DNA of 64,000 bases from Corallium rubrum (taxonomy: Eukaryota; Cnidaria; Anthozoa; Scleralcyonacea; Coralliidae), in NCBI GenBank assembly GCA_964035015.1, contig OZ036003.1:569501-633500 (forward strand), in the 5' to 3' direction. A model generated the notes under the pieces. That model ran no database searches and was not told the origin of the DNA. It worked only from the letters and a program-made list of their open reading frames with translations. The translations under genes and the position numbers were made by a program. The stretch's first letter is position 1; each line of letters begins with the position of its first letter. This document shows, one piece after another, positions 30,543-42,320 of this stretch.

Positions 30543-30818
30543 TTGAAGGCAGCGTTGAGAAGAGCACTTTCTAGCAATCGAGAAAACAATCCAAACACGA
30601 GGTTCAACCAGACAGAACCGGTTTTCACTTCTGCTCGCCCAATCACTTCTCGAATACCTGGCGATCTTGTCGACTATCTGGCGTCGGCTGTCGAGTATGA
30701 TGTAAATGAGGTCCATGACAAGCAAGCAAGCACTCAAGATTTCCCCGACATAGTGGCTCCCGCTGACAGGTCAGCGGTAGTCACAAAAATGCCGATCAAC
30801 TCAAATATGAAATACTGA
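30543..30818 (+). CDS. possible exon, unknown
   Basis: A 91-residue open frame whose middle (about 30570-30770) has coding-like composition, including a RIPGDLVDYLASAVEYD block. No homologue recognised and no complete splice signals; it could be one exon of a host gene or chance. Confidence 0.2.
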   Translation: MKAALRRALSSNRENNPNTRFNQTEPVFTSARPITSRIPGDLVDYLASAVEYDVNEVHDKQASTQDFPDIVAPADRSAVVTKMPINSNMKY

Positions 30819-31910
30819 AGAGCCAAAACACGTGTGTATATAGTACTCACCTCGAGAAGGTCGGTAAATGGATTCGCCAGTCTTCATACCAAATGCTCTT
30901 TGAACTTCCCAGTGACTGTTTGCACCAATACAGAACAGATTTTTTTTCTTAGAATTTTTGCTGTGTATACGCTGAACACTGATTTTCATACCAAGGTATT
31001 TAGCTAAACGGTTGCGCATTTCCTTATTTGCAGTTGCTGTTTATGCAAGAATGGATGTGAGCTTCAAGAAAAGATCTTAGTTCTGAGAAACGTCCAAAAG
31101 CCTCCCAAAGTGCTGCTTTTCCTTTCTTGCCAATTCCCCTAATAAATAGAGAAATTAATACATTCAGTTATTTACCAGCATATTATTATTTAATAATTGG
31201 ATAAATATATATGGCTTGTTTAAATTAACAGCACAAATAAATAAACTTACATAATGACAACGTTTTTATAAGATTTATAATTTCATTATCCCTATAGGTT
31301 TATCCCAGCATAAGCAATTGACAAAAATTCATAATTGACAACAATCAATAACAATCTATATAAATTAAGATTGTTATTGATAATTTATGATAAGCAATCG
31401 ATGAACAAGTTTTCCTTTAAACCTTTGGACTATAAAAATCAAACGATTAACCAATTAGATTCAATTGATATTCATTGAAAGTTTCCAAGCAGCAATTTTC
31501 ATATGCACATATAATGCTTGGAGATACATTATTCACTAACAATTCAATATTCTATAAGATTTACAGTAAATCAGCATGAATAGCCTCATTTGAAAGTACC
31601 TATTTCTTTAAATTTCAAACACAATAATGAGGCTGGCCAGGATAATTTAAATTCACATAAAAGGTTGGCGGCCATTTCACATATGGAGTCTAAGATAAAT
31701 GAACCATGATACTCTTCACTTTCGAATCCTGAAATGCACTTCACTTTCGATACACTTTTAATATCACATAAAAACAGTAGCAACATATCACATTTCAACT
31801 GTATGTACTTCGTCCACTACCAATACTTTAGACTTGTGTAAACCACCGTACTGCATACATTTCTTCCATCGATGACTGACTGAGCCACTGTTATATTTCC
31901 CCTCTGCTAT
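30819..31910. other. AT-rich region with one possible minus-strand exon
   Basis: At about 31137-31033 the minus strand is open after a tattag acceptor-like site and encodes a GKKGKAALWEAFGRFSEL stretch, which could be an exon. The rest is AT-rich without signal. Confidence 0.25.
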
Positions 31911-32210
31911 TTATTTGTCATTCTCTTCTGATTCGCCGATCGCTGCTGCACGTACTCCACACATGGCCCTTGTCACGTTCGCAACTTGCTGTTGCCTAAT
32001 ATAGTCCAGAGGACTCACTACGATAATTATAAAATGCTTCATTTCACCCGTTTCAAGTAAGTGCAAATTTTGGGAAACCTTCAGAAGAAGCTGGTATATA
32101 AGGCTTTTCCCAAAACCAGTGGGTAAAACCGCCAAGACGTCTTCACCACAACAGATTAGATTCTGATGCACTATTGTTGTTCTGGTTTGAGATACTGAAC
32201 GGTAGGTCAC
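31911..32210 (-). pseudogene. RecQ-like DNA helicase fragment
   Basis: The 99-residue minus frame holds VLPTGFGKSLIYQLL, the motif I of RecQ helicases with its TGFGKS P-loop, and FIIIVVSPLDYIRQQQV, matching motif Ia. The following helicase motifs (DEAH and onwards) are absent nearby, so this is a lone exon or a fragment. It could be part of a real spliced gene, but flanking exons were not found. Confidence 0.5.
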
Positions 32211-32487
32211 TCAGAGACCGACTTAAAGCTTCTAAAAAATTATTTACTCTTTCCGACCGACACCATGTTCATATCGGCCAGACAAGAAACCGGAAGTTTA
32301 TTTAACTAATGAAAACCAATCAGAACAAGCTATTTGAATTTCGTTGTATTTTGACCAATCAGAGAAAAACACCAAAATTTGGTATGAATACCTGCGGTTT
32401 GACAAGCCTTTGTATCAGGCCCTACTCTCAAGTTTTGAGGGCCTGATCGCAGGTTAGTACACTGACTAAAAAACTCATGCTGCCATC
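32211..32487. other. no gene seen
   Basis: Contains a small hairpin at 32414-32446 (caggccct ... agggcctg). No coding signal. Confidence 0.4.
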
Positions 32488-33030
32488 TTGTTTTTATTAC
32501 TCAGGCTACCTGTGGTAGCCGAGTCTAATTTCGACATTCTTTGTGGTTGCTATATTGCCCCAGCAGGCTTTGCGAAACCGAGATTTCACTTTCATGGCGA
32601 GTTGTCTCCCGAACGAAACTCTTCTTGCCATTTTATCGATGTTTTTGAATATTTCCACATTTCCTGGCACACTACAAGCGAATCAAGGTGTATTAAAAAT
32701 AATTGTAAACTCTAAATTGAAGGAGTGAAGGACGTCAGACAACAGTCATATTTAATAATTGCAAAACCGAGGTTTGGCCGAGTTGTCTCCAGATGATCAG
32801 TAGTTGTCTCTTTTGAACGAAGCTTTTATTGCCATTTTATCGAAGTTATTTAATATTTGGAAGACATTTCACTGTTTCTCAGTTGTTTACTTGTTTGAAT
32901 AGCTTTGCAAATGACCGAGTTATAGTTGATCAGTAAATATGCGGCTGACAATTGTCTTCAATTCATCATAAACATGCTTACAAAGGCTTTACAATGTTTA
33001 CAACTGGACATGCCGGCGATCGCGGTAGCC
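32488..33030 (+). repeat. dispersed repeat also found at 48.9 kb
   Basis: ggctacctgtggtagcc, then a tattgccccagcaggctttgcgaa part, and further on atgcggctgacaa ... gatcgcggtagcc correspond, in the same order and strand, to 48925-49205. The homology is interrupted and diverged. The 48.9-kb copy lies just upstream of a 2A-peptidase module, so this may be the 5' region of another transposon copy. Confidence 0.5.
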
Positions 33031-33224
33031 TGGTCCTAGAACGGAAAAGGACATGCAGGTAAACATTTGTAACCGTTTTTCCAGAGCCCACGAACGTGAA
33101 GTCCTAATAGGGTATGAAGTCCTAGAAGGGCCTAAATTCTAAAGTAATTGAAAATAAACTAAATAGACCTTGAAAATAAACTAAATAGACCTTGAAAATA
33201 TTCACCAATGGCTTACTTCAAGTA

Positions 33225-33960
33225 AACTTACTTTAAAGAGATAAAACCGAATTTATGATCATTGGCTCGAGGCACGGTCTAGCCTTAATTGATGAAAGTT
33301 CTATAATATCAATAGGAAATAGGAATATTAAACGTGTCCCCAACAAAAAAATCCCTTGGTATGATACTTCATAAACAGTTGAAATGGGACAAAAATAACG
33401 AGGTACAAGGTAAGAAAATCTCGAAGAACATCGCACTTGTCAGAAGGGCAAAATTATTTGTTCCTCAAAATATCCTTGTAAAATTGTAAAACGCTACAGC
33501 CATATAAACAAATTATTAAAATTACAAAAGAGAGCGATGCGCGTGATAACTGGTAGCACTTACGAAGTTCGTTCCACTGAAATACTGGAAAAACTAGACT
33601 GGGTTACAGTCGATAAGAATCTAAAAAACCGTGAAAATATAATGACATTTAAAGGTATAACCGGAAAGTTACCTAGTTACCTTGTCAATTTGTTCACTAA
33701 ATGTGAAAATGAGAATTACAAGTTACGAGGTAATAATGTTAAACTTTCTTTGGGTAAACCAAAAACAAATTTTATGAAAAGAAGCTTTTCTTATAGAACT
33801 GCTAAATCACAGAACGAATTTCCGAGTGAACTGACTAACAACTTAATGCAATCAGTTTATACAATTCTTAAATATTTCTGTTATATTAACAGTTATCGAC
33901 AAGGGCAATTTTCGAAACCGAAAAACTTTAGAGTCTTGGCATACCGGCTTGACAAATGAG
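33225..33960 (+). pseudogene. LINE reverse transcriptase C-terminal fragment
   Basis: The plus strand carries the thumb and C-terminal blocks of a non-LTR reverse transcriptase: KTEFMIIGSR at about 33240, KSLGMIL and LKWD near 33350, KISKNIALVRRAK near 33420, and, after stops near 33490-33520, the frame 33537-33959 with RVITGSTYEVRSTEILEKLDW. The region normally between these (PYFDYCS..VW) has been lost, so there is an internal deletion near 33500. Ends in LAYRLDK and a stop at 33957. Confidence 0.75.
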
Positions 33961-34200
33961 GCGGACAATAACTATAAACCGATTCCTGGGCAATACGCCA
34001 TTCTTCTCGCGAAGAAATAAACGCCGTCTAATTAATATACACACGCTCATCGCACACACATACCACACAACGTCATAACTAATTATAGCTTCCGATTGTA
34101 AATATATATGTTAAATTGTTTCCATTAATCTCATACCCGTTGAAGGCTACAGTCTGGTAGCCGAAAGCTCGTTTCAATAAATTATTCTGGTCAGTGGACG
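33961..34200. other. spacer before BEL LTR
   Basis: Likely the 3' untranslated part of the LINE fragment plus unknown DNA; ends with ggtcagtggacg directly at the LTR. No gene. Confidence 0.35.
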
Positions 34201-34681
34201 TGTAAAGGATCGGACTTTGAACGCGGCTAAGTTTACTGAACCGTCCCGAAACAAACTCGACAAACAAACCAACAACAAACGCATAGACTCTTCGTGGTCT
34301 TAAGTTGTATGGCAAACGTATATTTGTCCAAGACAGTACGTAAAAACTATAATAAATAATAATTACGAATCACTAAAAAAAAACCTATCTACTGACTGCT
34401 ACGGTCGAAAACTAAGACATATTACAATTATAAATATATAGTATATCATAATAAAGTCAATAAAGTCCCCGCTGATCCTTGTATAACTCTTCGTTTAACG
34501 TCCTCGATTTATCGACTAACTCTCAATGTTCGATTTCTGACAACCTTCTCGTAGCAAGAGCTCTAACTAACTGAACAAATTCAAAATTCTCCCTACTAAT
34601 TTTTTTGGGTTTATTAAAAATTCATGCATATATTATGTGCATGAACTATTTCACAAGCTAATTAAAAGTCAATTCTTAACA
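34201..34681 (-). repeat. BEL/Pao LTR (3' LTR of copy 1)
   Basis: On the minus strand it begins TGTTAAGAATT after a purine-rich AGAGGAGCC tract and ends CCTTTACA, that is TG...CA. It includes a possible polyadenylation/TATA region of AT-rich sequence. Nearly identical to 41313-41793. Confidence 0.92.
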
Positions 34682-34763
34682 TGGCTCCTCTAAATTGTAT
34701 AGCAATTTAACTATTAAAAATAAAACTTATCGTTTATTGACGTCAACAGTTTACTGCTCATCA

Positions 34764-35210
34764 TTATGATTCTGGCTTTACGCATGGCTCCTCGTCAGGG
34801 ACTCCCCGGTCTTCATACTCATCTCTGGACAGGAGGAGAACCAACTTCTGAACAGGTCGATCTAAATAGGAAATAGGTCGTTTTCGTCTTCCTTGGTCAT
34901 CTAAATTACTGTCAGCCAAGGCGATTTTGACCTTTCGAACGAGTCCATCATTCTCAGGATATGTCTCTACAATTCGTGCGAGCTTCCATCGGTTGCGAGG
35001 CGTATCCATATCCTTAACAATGACCACATCCCCAATTTTAAGATTCTTTCGAGGACGCATCCATTTTTGCCGTACTTGTAGGGATTGAAGAAATTCGTTT
35101 CTCCAACGATACCAAAATTCGTCAATCAAATACTGAACACGACGCCATCGCTTCCTCGAGTAAATGTCCGCACGCTGAAAATTTCCAGGAGGAAATCATC
35201 GTCAGCAAGT
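34764..35210 (-). pseudogene. BEL/Pao pol C-terminal (DUF5641-like) part, copy 1
   Basis: The 121-residue frame 35129-34764 with FWYRWRNEFLQSLQ, WMRPRKNLKIGDVVIVKD and NRWKLARI is the usual end of BEL integrase polyproteins, a beta-barrel domain that follows the integrase core. The coding signal extends upstream in this frame to about 35210, where the main pol frame has left it, so it is cut off from the integrase by a frameshift shared with copy 2. Confidence 0.85.
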
Positions 35211-37338
35211 GGTTAGGGGTTAGAGGTTCAAGGTGGTCTGGATTTTCAAGGGTTAGCGGTCTACTGTTTACAATCGCTTCGGCTTCCACCATGAAGGTTC
35301 GCAATGACTCGTCGTCCACAATGGTTCCATGGTTGTCCAGTAAAACTGTCAAAACGTTTCGTACAGTCCGTATTTGGCGCTCCCAAACGCCACGCATGTG
35401 ACTCGCATGCGGTACATTCATTTGGAACTCAATCCAGTCACAACTTTCTTCCAATAATTTCAGTTTTATAGCCTCCTGATTCATTTCTGTTAGCGCTTCT
35501 TTCAGTTCGTTCTTGCAGCCAACAAAGTTAGTACCTCGATCTGACCTCAGGTGACGCACTGGACCACGACGTCCAATAAAACGACGATACGCGTTTAAGA
35601 AGGAACTAGTATCCAGACTGTTGGCTGTCTCTAAATGAATGGCTCGTGATGCCAAACAAGTGAATAGGACTCCATATTTCTTTACTTGTCGGCGTCCTTC
35701 TTTAATTAGCCAAGGTCCAAAATAATCGACCGCGCTGTATGTGAAGGGTGGAGCAGGGTTCAAACGATCTTCTGGCAGATCTGCCATTTTCTGTTCCTGC
35801 AATGAACCACGAAGTTTTCTGCATTTCACGCACTTTGAAATATGACTGGCCACGGCTGATCGTCCACCGATGATCCAGAATCCGGACGATCTGATGTTGT
35901 TATGCGTCATTCCACGTCCCTGGTGTGCAACTTTCTGATGATGGTGACAGATAACCAATTCAGTCACGCGACCTTTTCTTGGAAGGATACATGGGTGCTT
36001 AATGCTCTCAGGAATACTTGCACGTCTGATTCGGCCACCCACACGCAGAATACCATCTTTACCAAGGAATGGATCTAGTTGATAAATTGAACTCGATTTT
36101 TTCACAGTTTTTCTGACTTGGTTGCGAACATCTCTGGTGGGAGGGGTTATATTCTGTGGATCCTGATGATGTAATAAAGCAATCTCATTGTCGAATGCTT
36201 TGTTCTGAACAATCCTGATGATTTCGCTTTCAGCATCCTGGATTTCATCGACGTTTACTGGCTTGTAGGACAACCTTTCTTGCTTGGTAGCTTTGACGCT
36301 TTCATTTACTAACTGATTCAAATCTTTACTAATGGGATTTGTTTGTCCGTCATAGGCAGACGAACTCTTCTGACGCAGCTGATTTGTAAGTCTCTTTCTA
36401 AGACGAAGACAAATTGCAATAGCTTTCTTGGCTTGATACCAACTGAAAAAAACACACAAACGATCTTCAATGCCTGCTAGTTCTTTGACCTCAGTGACAA
36501 GTGTGGAAGTCTTTCTTACTTCGGGGTCATCTGGAGAAACAGCGACTGCGTTGTCAATTGCACCACGCTGTGTGTCGAAATTGGTCCAAAGGAAATCGGG
36601 TCCATGCCACCACTCTTTTTTGTCAATTAAGTCTTGGGCGTAAAAACCACGGGAAGCATAATCAGCTGGATTTTCTTTCGACTCTACGTATCTCCATTGA
36701 GTAGGTGAAGTGAGGTCACGAATCTGTTGAATTCTGTTTGAGACGAAGACATGGAAGCGACGCGCATTATTGGAAATGTACCCAAGTACGACTTTACTGT
36801 CGGACCAGAAGAACTCATCGATTTTCTCGTACTCTAACTCCCTTTTCAATAACGCCCCGACTTTCGCCGTCACCAACGCAGCAGTAAGCTCTAGTCGAGG
36901 AATGGTTACAAGCTTCAACGGTGCCACTCGAGATTTCGCCAACACCAACGAACAATGAATCCGACCCAGGTGATCGACGAGCCTCAAATAGGAACACTGT
37001 CCGTAACCATTTTCACTTGCGTCCGAGAAGTTATGCAGCTCCACTACTTTGAATTCTCCAAAGTCGACTGGTACATAACAACGAGGGATACTTAGTTTTG
37101 CTAGGAGTACTACATCGTTTCTCCATCTTTCCCATCTCGGCAACAGATAATCTGGAATCTTGTCATCCCAATTCGCTCCATCTCTACATAACTCTTGAAG
37201 GATTCTCTTTCCGATGAGTACGAACGGAGCAAGGACTCCCAAGGGATCAAACACAGAACTCACTGTTGATAAGATACCTCTTCTTGTAAGTGGTCGGTCA
37301 GCCAATTCAATCCAAAATTTAAGAGTATCAGATTCCAC
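35122..37338 (-). pseudogene. BEL/Pao RNase H and integrase part, copy 1
   Basis: 738 residues. The start is the reverse transcriptase thumb (RRGILSTVSSVFDPLGVLAPF). RNase H follows with SDAS, IPRLELTAA and the FWSDSKVVLGYI aspartate. Next comes the H2C2 zinc-binding segment of integrase, with a histidine-rich HHHQKVAHQGR part and CVKC, then the DDE core: AVDYFGPW, LRSDRGTNF and MRGVWERQIR. These form the RNA-removing and DNA-inserting half of pol. It has lost continuity with the upstream part through a one-base deletion at 37423-37427 and leaves frame near 35180-35205. Confidence 0.9.
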
Positions 37339-39884
37339 GCACCATTGGACTCCCAGGGCTCTTTCAATCGGGAGGGCATCACGAGTTGGATCCAGGTCCT
37401 GAATACCTTTCGCGCGTTCTTCGGGGGAATTGCTTCGATGACTTCCTTACTGTTCGAGATTATCTTATGGAGACGAAAGCCTCCTTTCTTGCATAGCATT
37501 TTGGTCTTCTGGATTAGATCGATAGCATTGGTAGGTGTGGAAACCGACTTTAGTCCGTCGTCAACATAGAAATTATCTCTCACAAAATTTGCTGCTTGAC
37601 TACCACATTCTCTTTCGTAATCATCTGCTGTCGCCTTCAAACCAACGTTAGCGCAACCAGGTGATGAAGTTGCTCCAAATAAATGCGCTGTCATTCGGTA
37701 CATAATTGGTTCGTTGTGCAAATCACCATCTTTCCACCAGAGGAAACGAAGGAAATTTCGATCGTTGACATTCACCATCACTTGGTGGAACATAGCCTCA
37801 AGATCACACATGAAGGCAGTATTATCTTGGCGGAAACGGCAAAGAACACCCAGCAGACTGTTTGTGAGGTCAGGTCCCTGTAATAGGTTTTGATTTAGGG
37901 ATTGTCCTTTGTACACAGCACTACAGTCAAAGACTACTCTTATCTTGCCAGGTTTTCTTGGATGGTAGACACTATGGTGCGGTAGATACCAAATTCGACC
38001 GTCGTCCAATTTCATCTCTTCCTGAGGAACAAGTTCGGCGTAGTTACTAGCAATGAGTCCATTCATGAATGTCAAGTAGTCCGTTTGATATTTCTTGTCT
38101 CTCAGGAATCGTTGTTTCAGCTTCAACAGATGGTTCAATGCCTGACTCTTGTTATTGGGCAGCTTTACTCCGTCAATTTTGAAAGGTAGGGGTATTTCAT
38201 AATGGCCATCTTCACGTTGATGGATTCCTTTTCTGACCTTCTTAATGAACAGCTTATCTTCGTAGGAAAGAGGTTGTTCTTCTTTCTTTCGTTCACTGAA
38301 ATCTAACTCGAACATTTGATTAACCATACTCGGGCTCAGGATTTCCTTGACTTGTGTTCTCAAGGCCAAATGACAAACTCTTCTGTCTCGACCAACATTG
38401 GCTTCATGTACGATCACTCGATTCACAACAACGTAATTCTCATCTGATTCTTCGTTTACCTTCGCTTCGACAATGCCAATGATTCCCCAGCCAAGTGCAG
38501 TCCTTTTCGCGTAAGGGTCATCATCATTACCAGGAATGATCTCTCGTGGTTTGATCGCTCGTGCGCAATTTGTGCCAATGAGGAGTCCAACCTCCACATC
38601 GTTTCGGAACGGCATCAAAAATTCAGCAATCTTCTCTAAGTGTGACCATTTACGGGCCGATTCAGGTCTAGGAATCTGTCCATGTCTGGCTGGGATTATC
38701 TCTCGAGCGTACGTTCCAGGGAGGGTAATTTCACTAGTCTCGTTAACACCACGAACTGTTAGGCCAGCGACCTTTCGACTGTTTACGGTTTCTCGTGCCA
38801 ATACTGTTGAAATCTCGAGTTGAACTTCAGGACCATTGACCCCTACTGCGTCCAGGACAGAGTCCTTAACAAAGCACGCATCTGACTGTTCATCCAAAAG
38901 CGCGTATACCATGACTTTGTGATTCGGGTTGGTTTCATGATGTAGCCAAACAGGAACTATGAGCGAATGTGAGATTGGCCCACTGTAAGTATCCGTTTTA
39001 CAAACTTCAATGCAGTTGGAAATGGTTGTATCTTCACTCGAACTGTCTTTGACTTTATTTGTTTCTTGTCTCGGTTTCGGAGAATCGTCTTTCGGTTTCG
39101 TAGCCAATTCCGATCTTGGTTTCCGATTATCCTCGTGAAGGGAAGTTGGATGAACTTCACTGCAAACCTTGCATGTCTTTCTTACGCGACAGTTACTGTT
39201 CAGATGGCCCCATTTCAAGCATCCCCAACACAAACGTTTCGCGATGATAAACTCTCTCTTACCATCCATGGGAAGTTTAAGGAATTTCTCACAGACGTCT
39301 ATTTCGTGCGTCTCTTTGCAGAATATGCAAATTAGTTTCTTTACGTCTTTCCTTGACTCCATTCGACTTTCTTCAAGAGCAGGAGAGAAACCTTCTGTTT
39401 GCGACACGAAGCTATTGACACCAACATTTCTATAACGGGATTGTTTATATTTCGACCCTTCCTCTTCCTTCTTCTTTGATTCTCCTTTGAGAAAGCATTG
39501 AGAGATCACAGGGTTACATGCAATCCGGGCTTCCTTCTTCAGAAACCGAGAGAACTCCTTGAATGAAGGATAGTTTCTTCCATCGGTCGTTTGTGGCCTT
39601 CCAGCTTCATCTTCGTCATCACTTCGTTCACTATCGTCTTCTCCAATCCGATTATCTACAACACGACCCCATCTGTTCACAAGATAGTTCGGGAGTTGGT
39701 TTAGCATCTTTCGATTTTCTTCCGGATCATCCAAGATGTTCAAGAAGTTTATTTTGTCCATCGCTGTACAACAGTGTTGAAGAAAATCTGAATATCTTCT
39801 GAGCCCTGGACCATCATTTGGCGCGATCTTTGGCCAATTCTCAAGTTTCTTTCGATACGCATTCGAGACGGAAGGAATTACCAA
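37260..39884 (-). pseudogene. BEL/Pao gag tail, zinc knuckles, peptidase and reverse transcriptase, copy 1
   Basis: 874 residues. The front is the rest of the gag-like domain (YRKKLENWPKI). A CCHC-like knuckle CWGCLKWGHLNSNC and a second Cys/His cluster follow at about residues 155-225. The retropepsin-like segment is ALLDEQSDACFV (about residues 325-340), with the catalytic Asp in LLD. The reverse transcriptase has VVFDCSA, the first Asp in CDLEAMFHQV, and the catalytic FYVDDGL. The final 50 residues are frameshifted nonsense: a G run is five long here (37423-37427) and six in copy 2, where the frame continues. Confidence 0.9.
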
Positions 39885-41229
39885 ACCTGTTCGCTAGGAT
39901 TTTCTTGGCTTTCGCGTAGGCTGTTTCTGTGTCCAAGGGTAAGAGACCGCTTACTGCTTCTCTTGCTTCCCCAGATGTGTACCTTCCGAGATAATACAGT
40001 CTCTCCGATGGTTGTTTTGTTTTTCTTTCAATTAAGGTCTCAAAGGCCTTGATCCAAATTGGATATTGAAGCAAATCACCACTGAAGACATCCGGTTGAG
40101 GACGTGGAAGTGAGTCGTAAACTTGTCGTTGCGCGAGCAGGTCCGCTAATCTTGTTAATGAATCCCCATTGGCATTGGCATTGGTATTGTAACCAGCAGA
40201 GACGTGAAGCGACGTATCTCTCCCGATCGTAGAAATGGGGAGTGATTCCTTTGACGTTTCTCCGTGCGATACAGCTGATGGAGGAGTTGGTAGTATAAAG
40301 TTCGGATGTGCTGTTGGGATGGGAAGAGATAAGGGATTTGAATCGTTGCCAGGTGTCACTCGATCTTTTGAATCTATATCTGTAGCTGGAGTTTTGCTAA
40401 CCATGGATCCACAGATATTTATGCCGACTGGAAGTGTGCTTAAGCCCTTATTATTGATGGTATGCTGGGATTCCACATACTTCTTTACTCGTTCTCGCGA
40501 GCTGCCGTCATCTGGCAACTTCGATATGTTCTCGACGTTCAAATCAATGCTGAAATTTGACTCAACTTTAGCGACTGCCTCGATTTCGGCCTCAGTAGCA
40601 GCTAGCTGCTTCGCGATTTGAAATTGTTTCAGTTCGTCCTCTTGCTTTTTTAAGTCAGCCATCTTTTTTATTTCAACGTCATGAAATTTTAGCTCAGTTT
40701 CGAGTCTAGCTTTCCTAGCTAGCATTTTCGACCTCCGACGCAGCGAAGAATTCGATGTCTTAGTCGATGTCGATTTACCAGATGTTCTACTTCGAAGTGA
40801 GCGTTTAGAATTTGCAGAGCTTCGATCGTCCATTAGCTTTGAAATTCTCGTATTCAAATCAGTTAAGATTTTTTGATGTATACGACACCATTGTTCGTAT
40901 GTACTCGATTGTTCCCCGCTAAATAAGGCACAAAATTTTACTTGCATGTTCGCCAAGTCATCCATACGCCCTTCTAGCATCGATCTTTCATGTTGTAATG
41001 CAACCACGTCGGCTGAATCTGCCAGAACGGCTTCGGCTATATTCGCTTGTTTTCGCCATGCCCTTGATGCAGTTGAATAGTCTCGTTGTAACAGTTGACG
41101 TTGGTATTCTTCTCCCTTGAGGGTAGGTATTCTTTCTCGTTGACTTGCACGAATAGCGGTCTCGAAAGTCGTGTTTTCCTCAGTAACGCCGTCTTCATCG
41201 ACTGTGCCCTTTTTAGATCCCTCGGCCAT
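39841..41229 (-). CDS. BEL/Pao gag-like protein, copy 1
   Basis: 462 residues. There is an N-terminal acidic part, a long coiled coil with many Lys/Glu/Gln (about residues 35-230), a proline/serine linker, and at the end the conserved gag-like (DUF1759-type) region with YPIWIKAFETLI, LYYLGRYTSGEAREAV and AKKILANRFGN. It would form the virus-like particle. It ends in a frame that overlaps the next frame by 44 bp at 39841-39884. BEL elements usually have one continuous frame, so an indel is more likely than programmed frameshifting. Confidence 0.85.
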   Translation of the reverse strand: MAEGSKKGTVDEDGVTEENTTFETAIRASQRERIPTLKGEEYQRQLLQRDYSTASRAWRKQANIAEAVLADSADVVALQHERSMLEGRMDDLANMQVKFCALFSGEQSSTYEQWCRIHQKILTDLNTRISKLMDDRSSANSKRSLRSRTSGKSTSTKTSNSSLRRRSKMLARKARLETELKFHDVEIKKMADLKKQEDELKQFQIAKQLAATEAEIEAVAKVESNFSIDLNVENISKLPDDGSSRERVKKYVESQHTINNKGLSTLPVGINICGSMVSKTPATDIDSKDRVTPGNDSNPLSLPIPTAHPNFILPTPPSAVSHGETSKESLPISTIGRDTSLHVSAGYNTNANANGDSLTRLADLLAQRQVYDSLPRPQPDVFSGDLLQYPIWIKAFETLIERKTKQPSERLYYLGRYTSGEAREAVSGLLPLDTETAYAKAKKILANRFGNSFRLECVSKET

Positions 41230-41312
41230 GTTCAGCTAAAACATATACTGTTGAATTTGATGTCTTTACCACGAACAAACGGCCATTCTCTTAAACACGG
41301 GAGAGTTTTTAC

Positions 41313-41793
41313 TGTAAAGGATCGGACTTTGAACGCGGCTAAGTTTACTGAACCGTCCCGAAACAAACTCGACAAACAAACCAACAACAAACGCATAGAC
41401 TCTTCGTGGTCTTAAGTTGTATGGCAAACGTATATTTGTCCAAGACAGTACGTAAAAACTATAATAAATAATAATTACGAATCACTAAAAAAAAACCTAT
41501 CTACTGAATGCTACGGTCGAAAACTAAGACATATTACAATTATAAATATATAGTATATCATAATAAAGTCAATAAAGTCCCCGCTGATCCTTGTATAACT
41601 CTTCGTTTAACGTCCTCGATTTATCGACTAACTCTCAATGTTCGATTTCTGACAACCTTCTCGTAGCAAGAGCTCTAACTAACTGAACAAATTCAAAATT
41701 CTCCCTACTAATTTTTTTGGGTTTATTAAAAATTCATGCATATATTATGTGCATGAACTATTTCACAAGCTAATTAAAAGTCAATTCTTAACA
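41313..41793 (-). repeat. BEL/Pao LTR shared by the two copies
   Basis: It serves as 5' LTR of copy 1 (gag starts 84 bp downstream on the minus strand) and at the same time as 3' LTR of copy 2, whose pol end lies directly on its other side. Same TG...CA ends as 34201-34681. Confidence 0.92.
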
Positions 41794-41875
41794 TGGCTCC
41801 TCTAAATTGTATAGCAATTTAACTATTAAAAATAAAACTTATCGTTTATCGACGTCAACAGTTTACTGCTCATCA

Positions 41876-42320
41876 TTATGATTCTGGCTTTACGCATGGC
41901 TCCTCGTCAGGGACTCCCCGGTCTTCATACTCATCTCTGGACAGGAGGAGAACCAACTTCTGAACAGGTCGATCTAAATAGGAAATAGGTCGTTTTCGTC
42001 TTCCTTGGTCATCTAAATTACTGTCAGCCAAGGCGATTTTGACCTTTCGAACGAGTCCATCATTCTCAGGATATGTCTCTACAATTCGTGCGAGCTTCCA
42101 TCAGTTGCGAGGCGTATCCATATCCTTAACAATGACCACATCCCCAATTTTAAGATTCTTTCGAGGACGCATCCATTTTTGCCGTACTTGTAGGGATTGA
42201 AGAAATTCGTTTCTCCAACGATACCAAAATTCGTCAATCAAATACTGAACACGACGCCATCGCTTCCTCGAGTAAATGTCCGCACGCTGAAAATTTCCAG
42301 GAGGAAATCATCGTCAGCAA
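41876..42320 (-). pseudogene. BEL/Pao pol C-terminal part, copy 2
   Basis: Counterpart of 34764-35210. It carries a C-to-T type change giving an in-frame TGA at 42103-42101 (copy 1 has CGA there), besides the shared frameshift near 42292-42317. Confidence 0.85.

Larger units (their letters stand above)
34201..41793 (-). mobile_element. BEL/Pao LTR retrotransposon, copy 1
   Basis: A minus-strand element with 481-bp LTRs at 34201-34681 and 41313-41793 and a 6.6-kb interior coding for gag, zinc knuckles, aspartic peptidase, reverse transcriptase, RNase H, integrase and a C-terminal DUF5641-like tail in the BEL/Pao order. The LTRs differ at one site that I can see (C at 34396, A at 41508), so the insertion or the tandem event is recent. 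The coding part has three frame breaks. Confidence 0.93.

Noticed and set aside
35122..41229. Programmed frameshifting in BEL pol
   Set aside because: One break is absent from copy 2 and one is a homopolymer indel; private lesions fit decay better.
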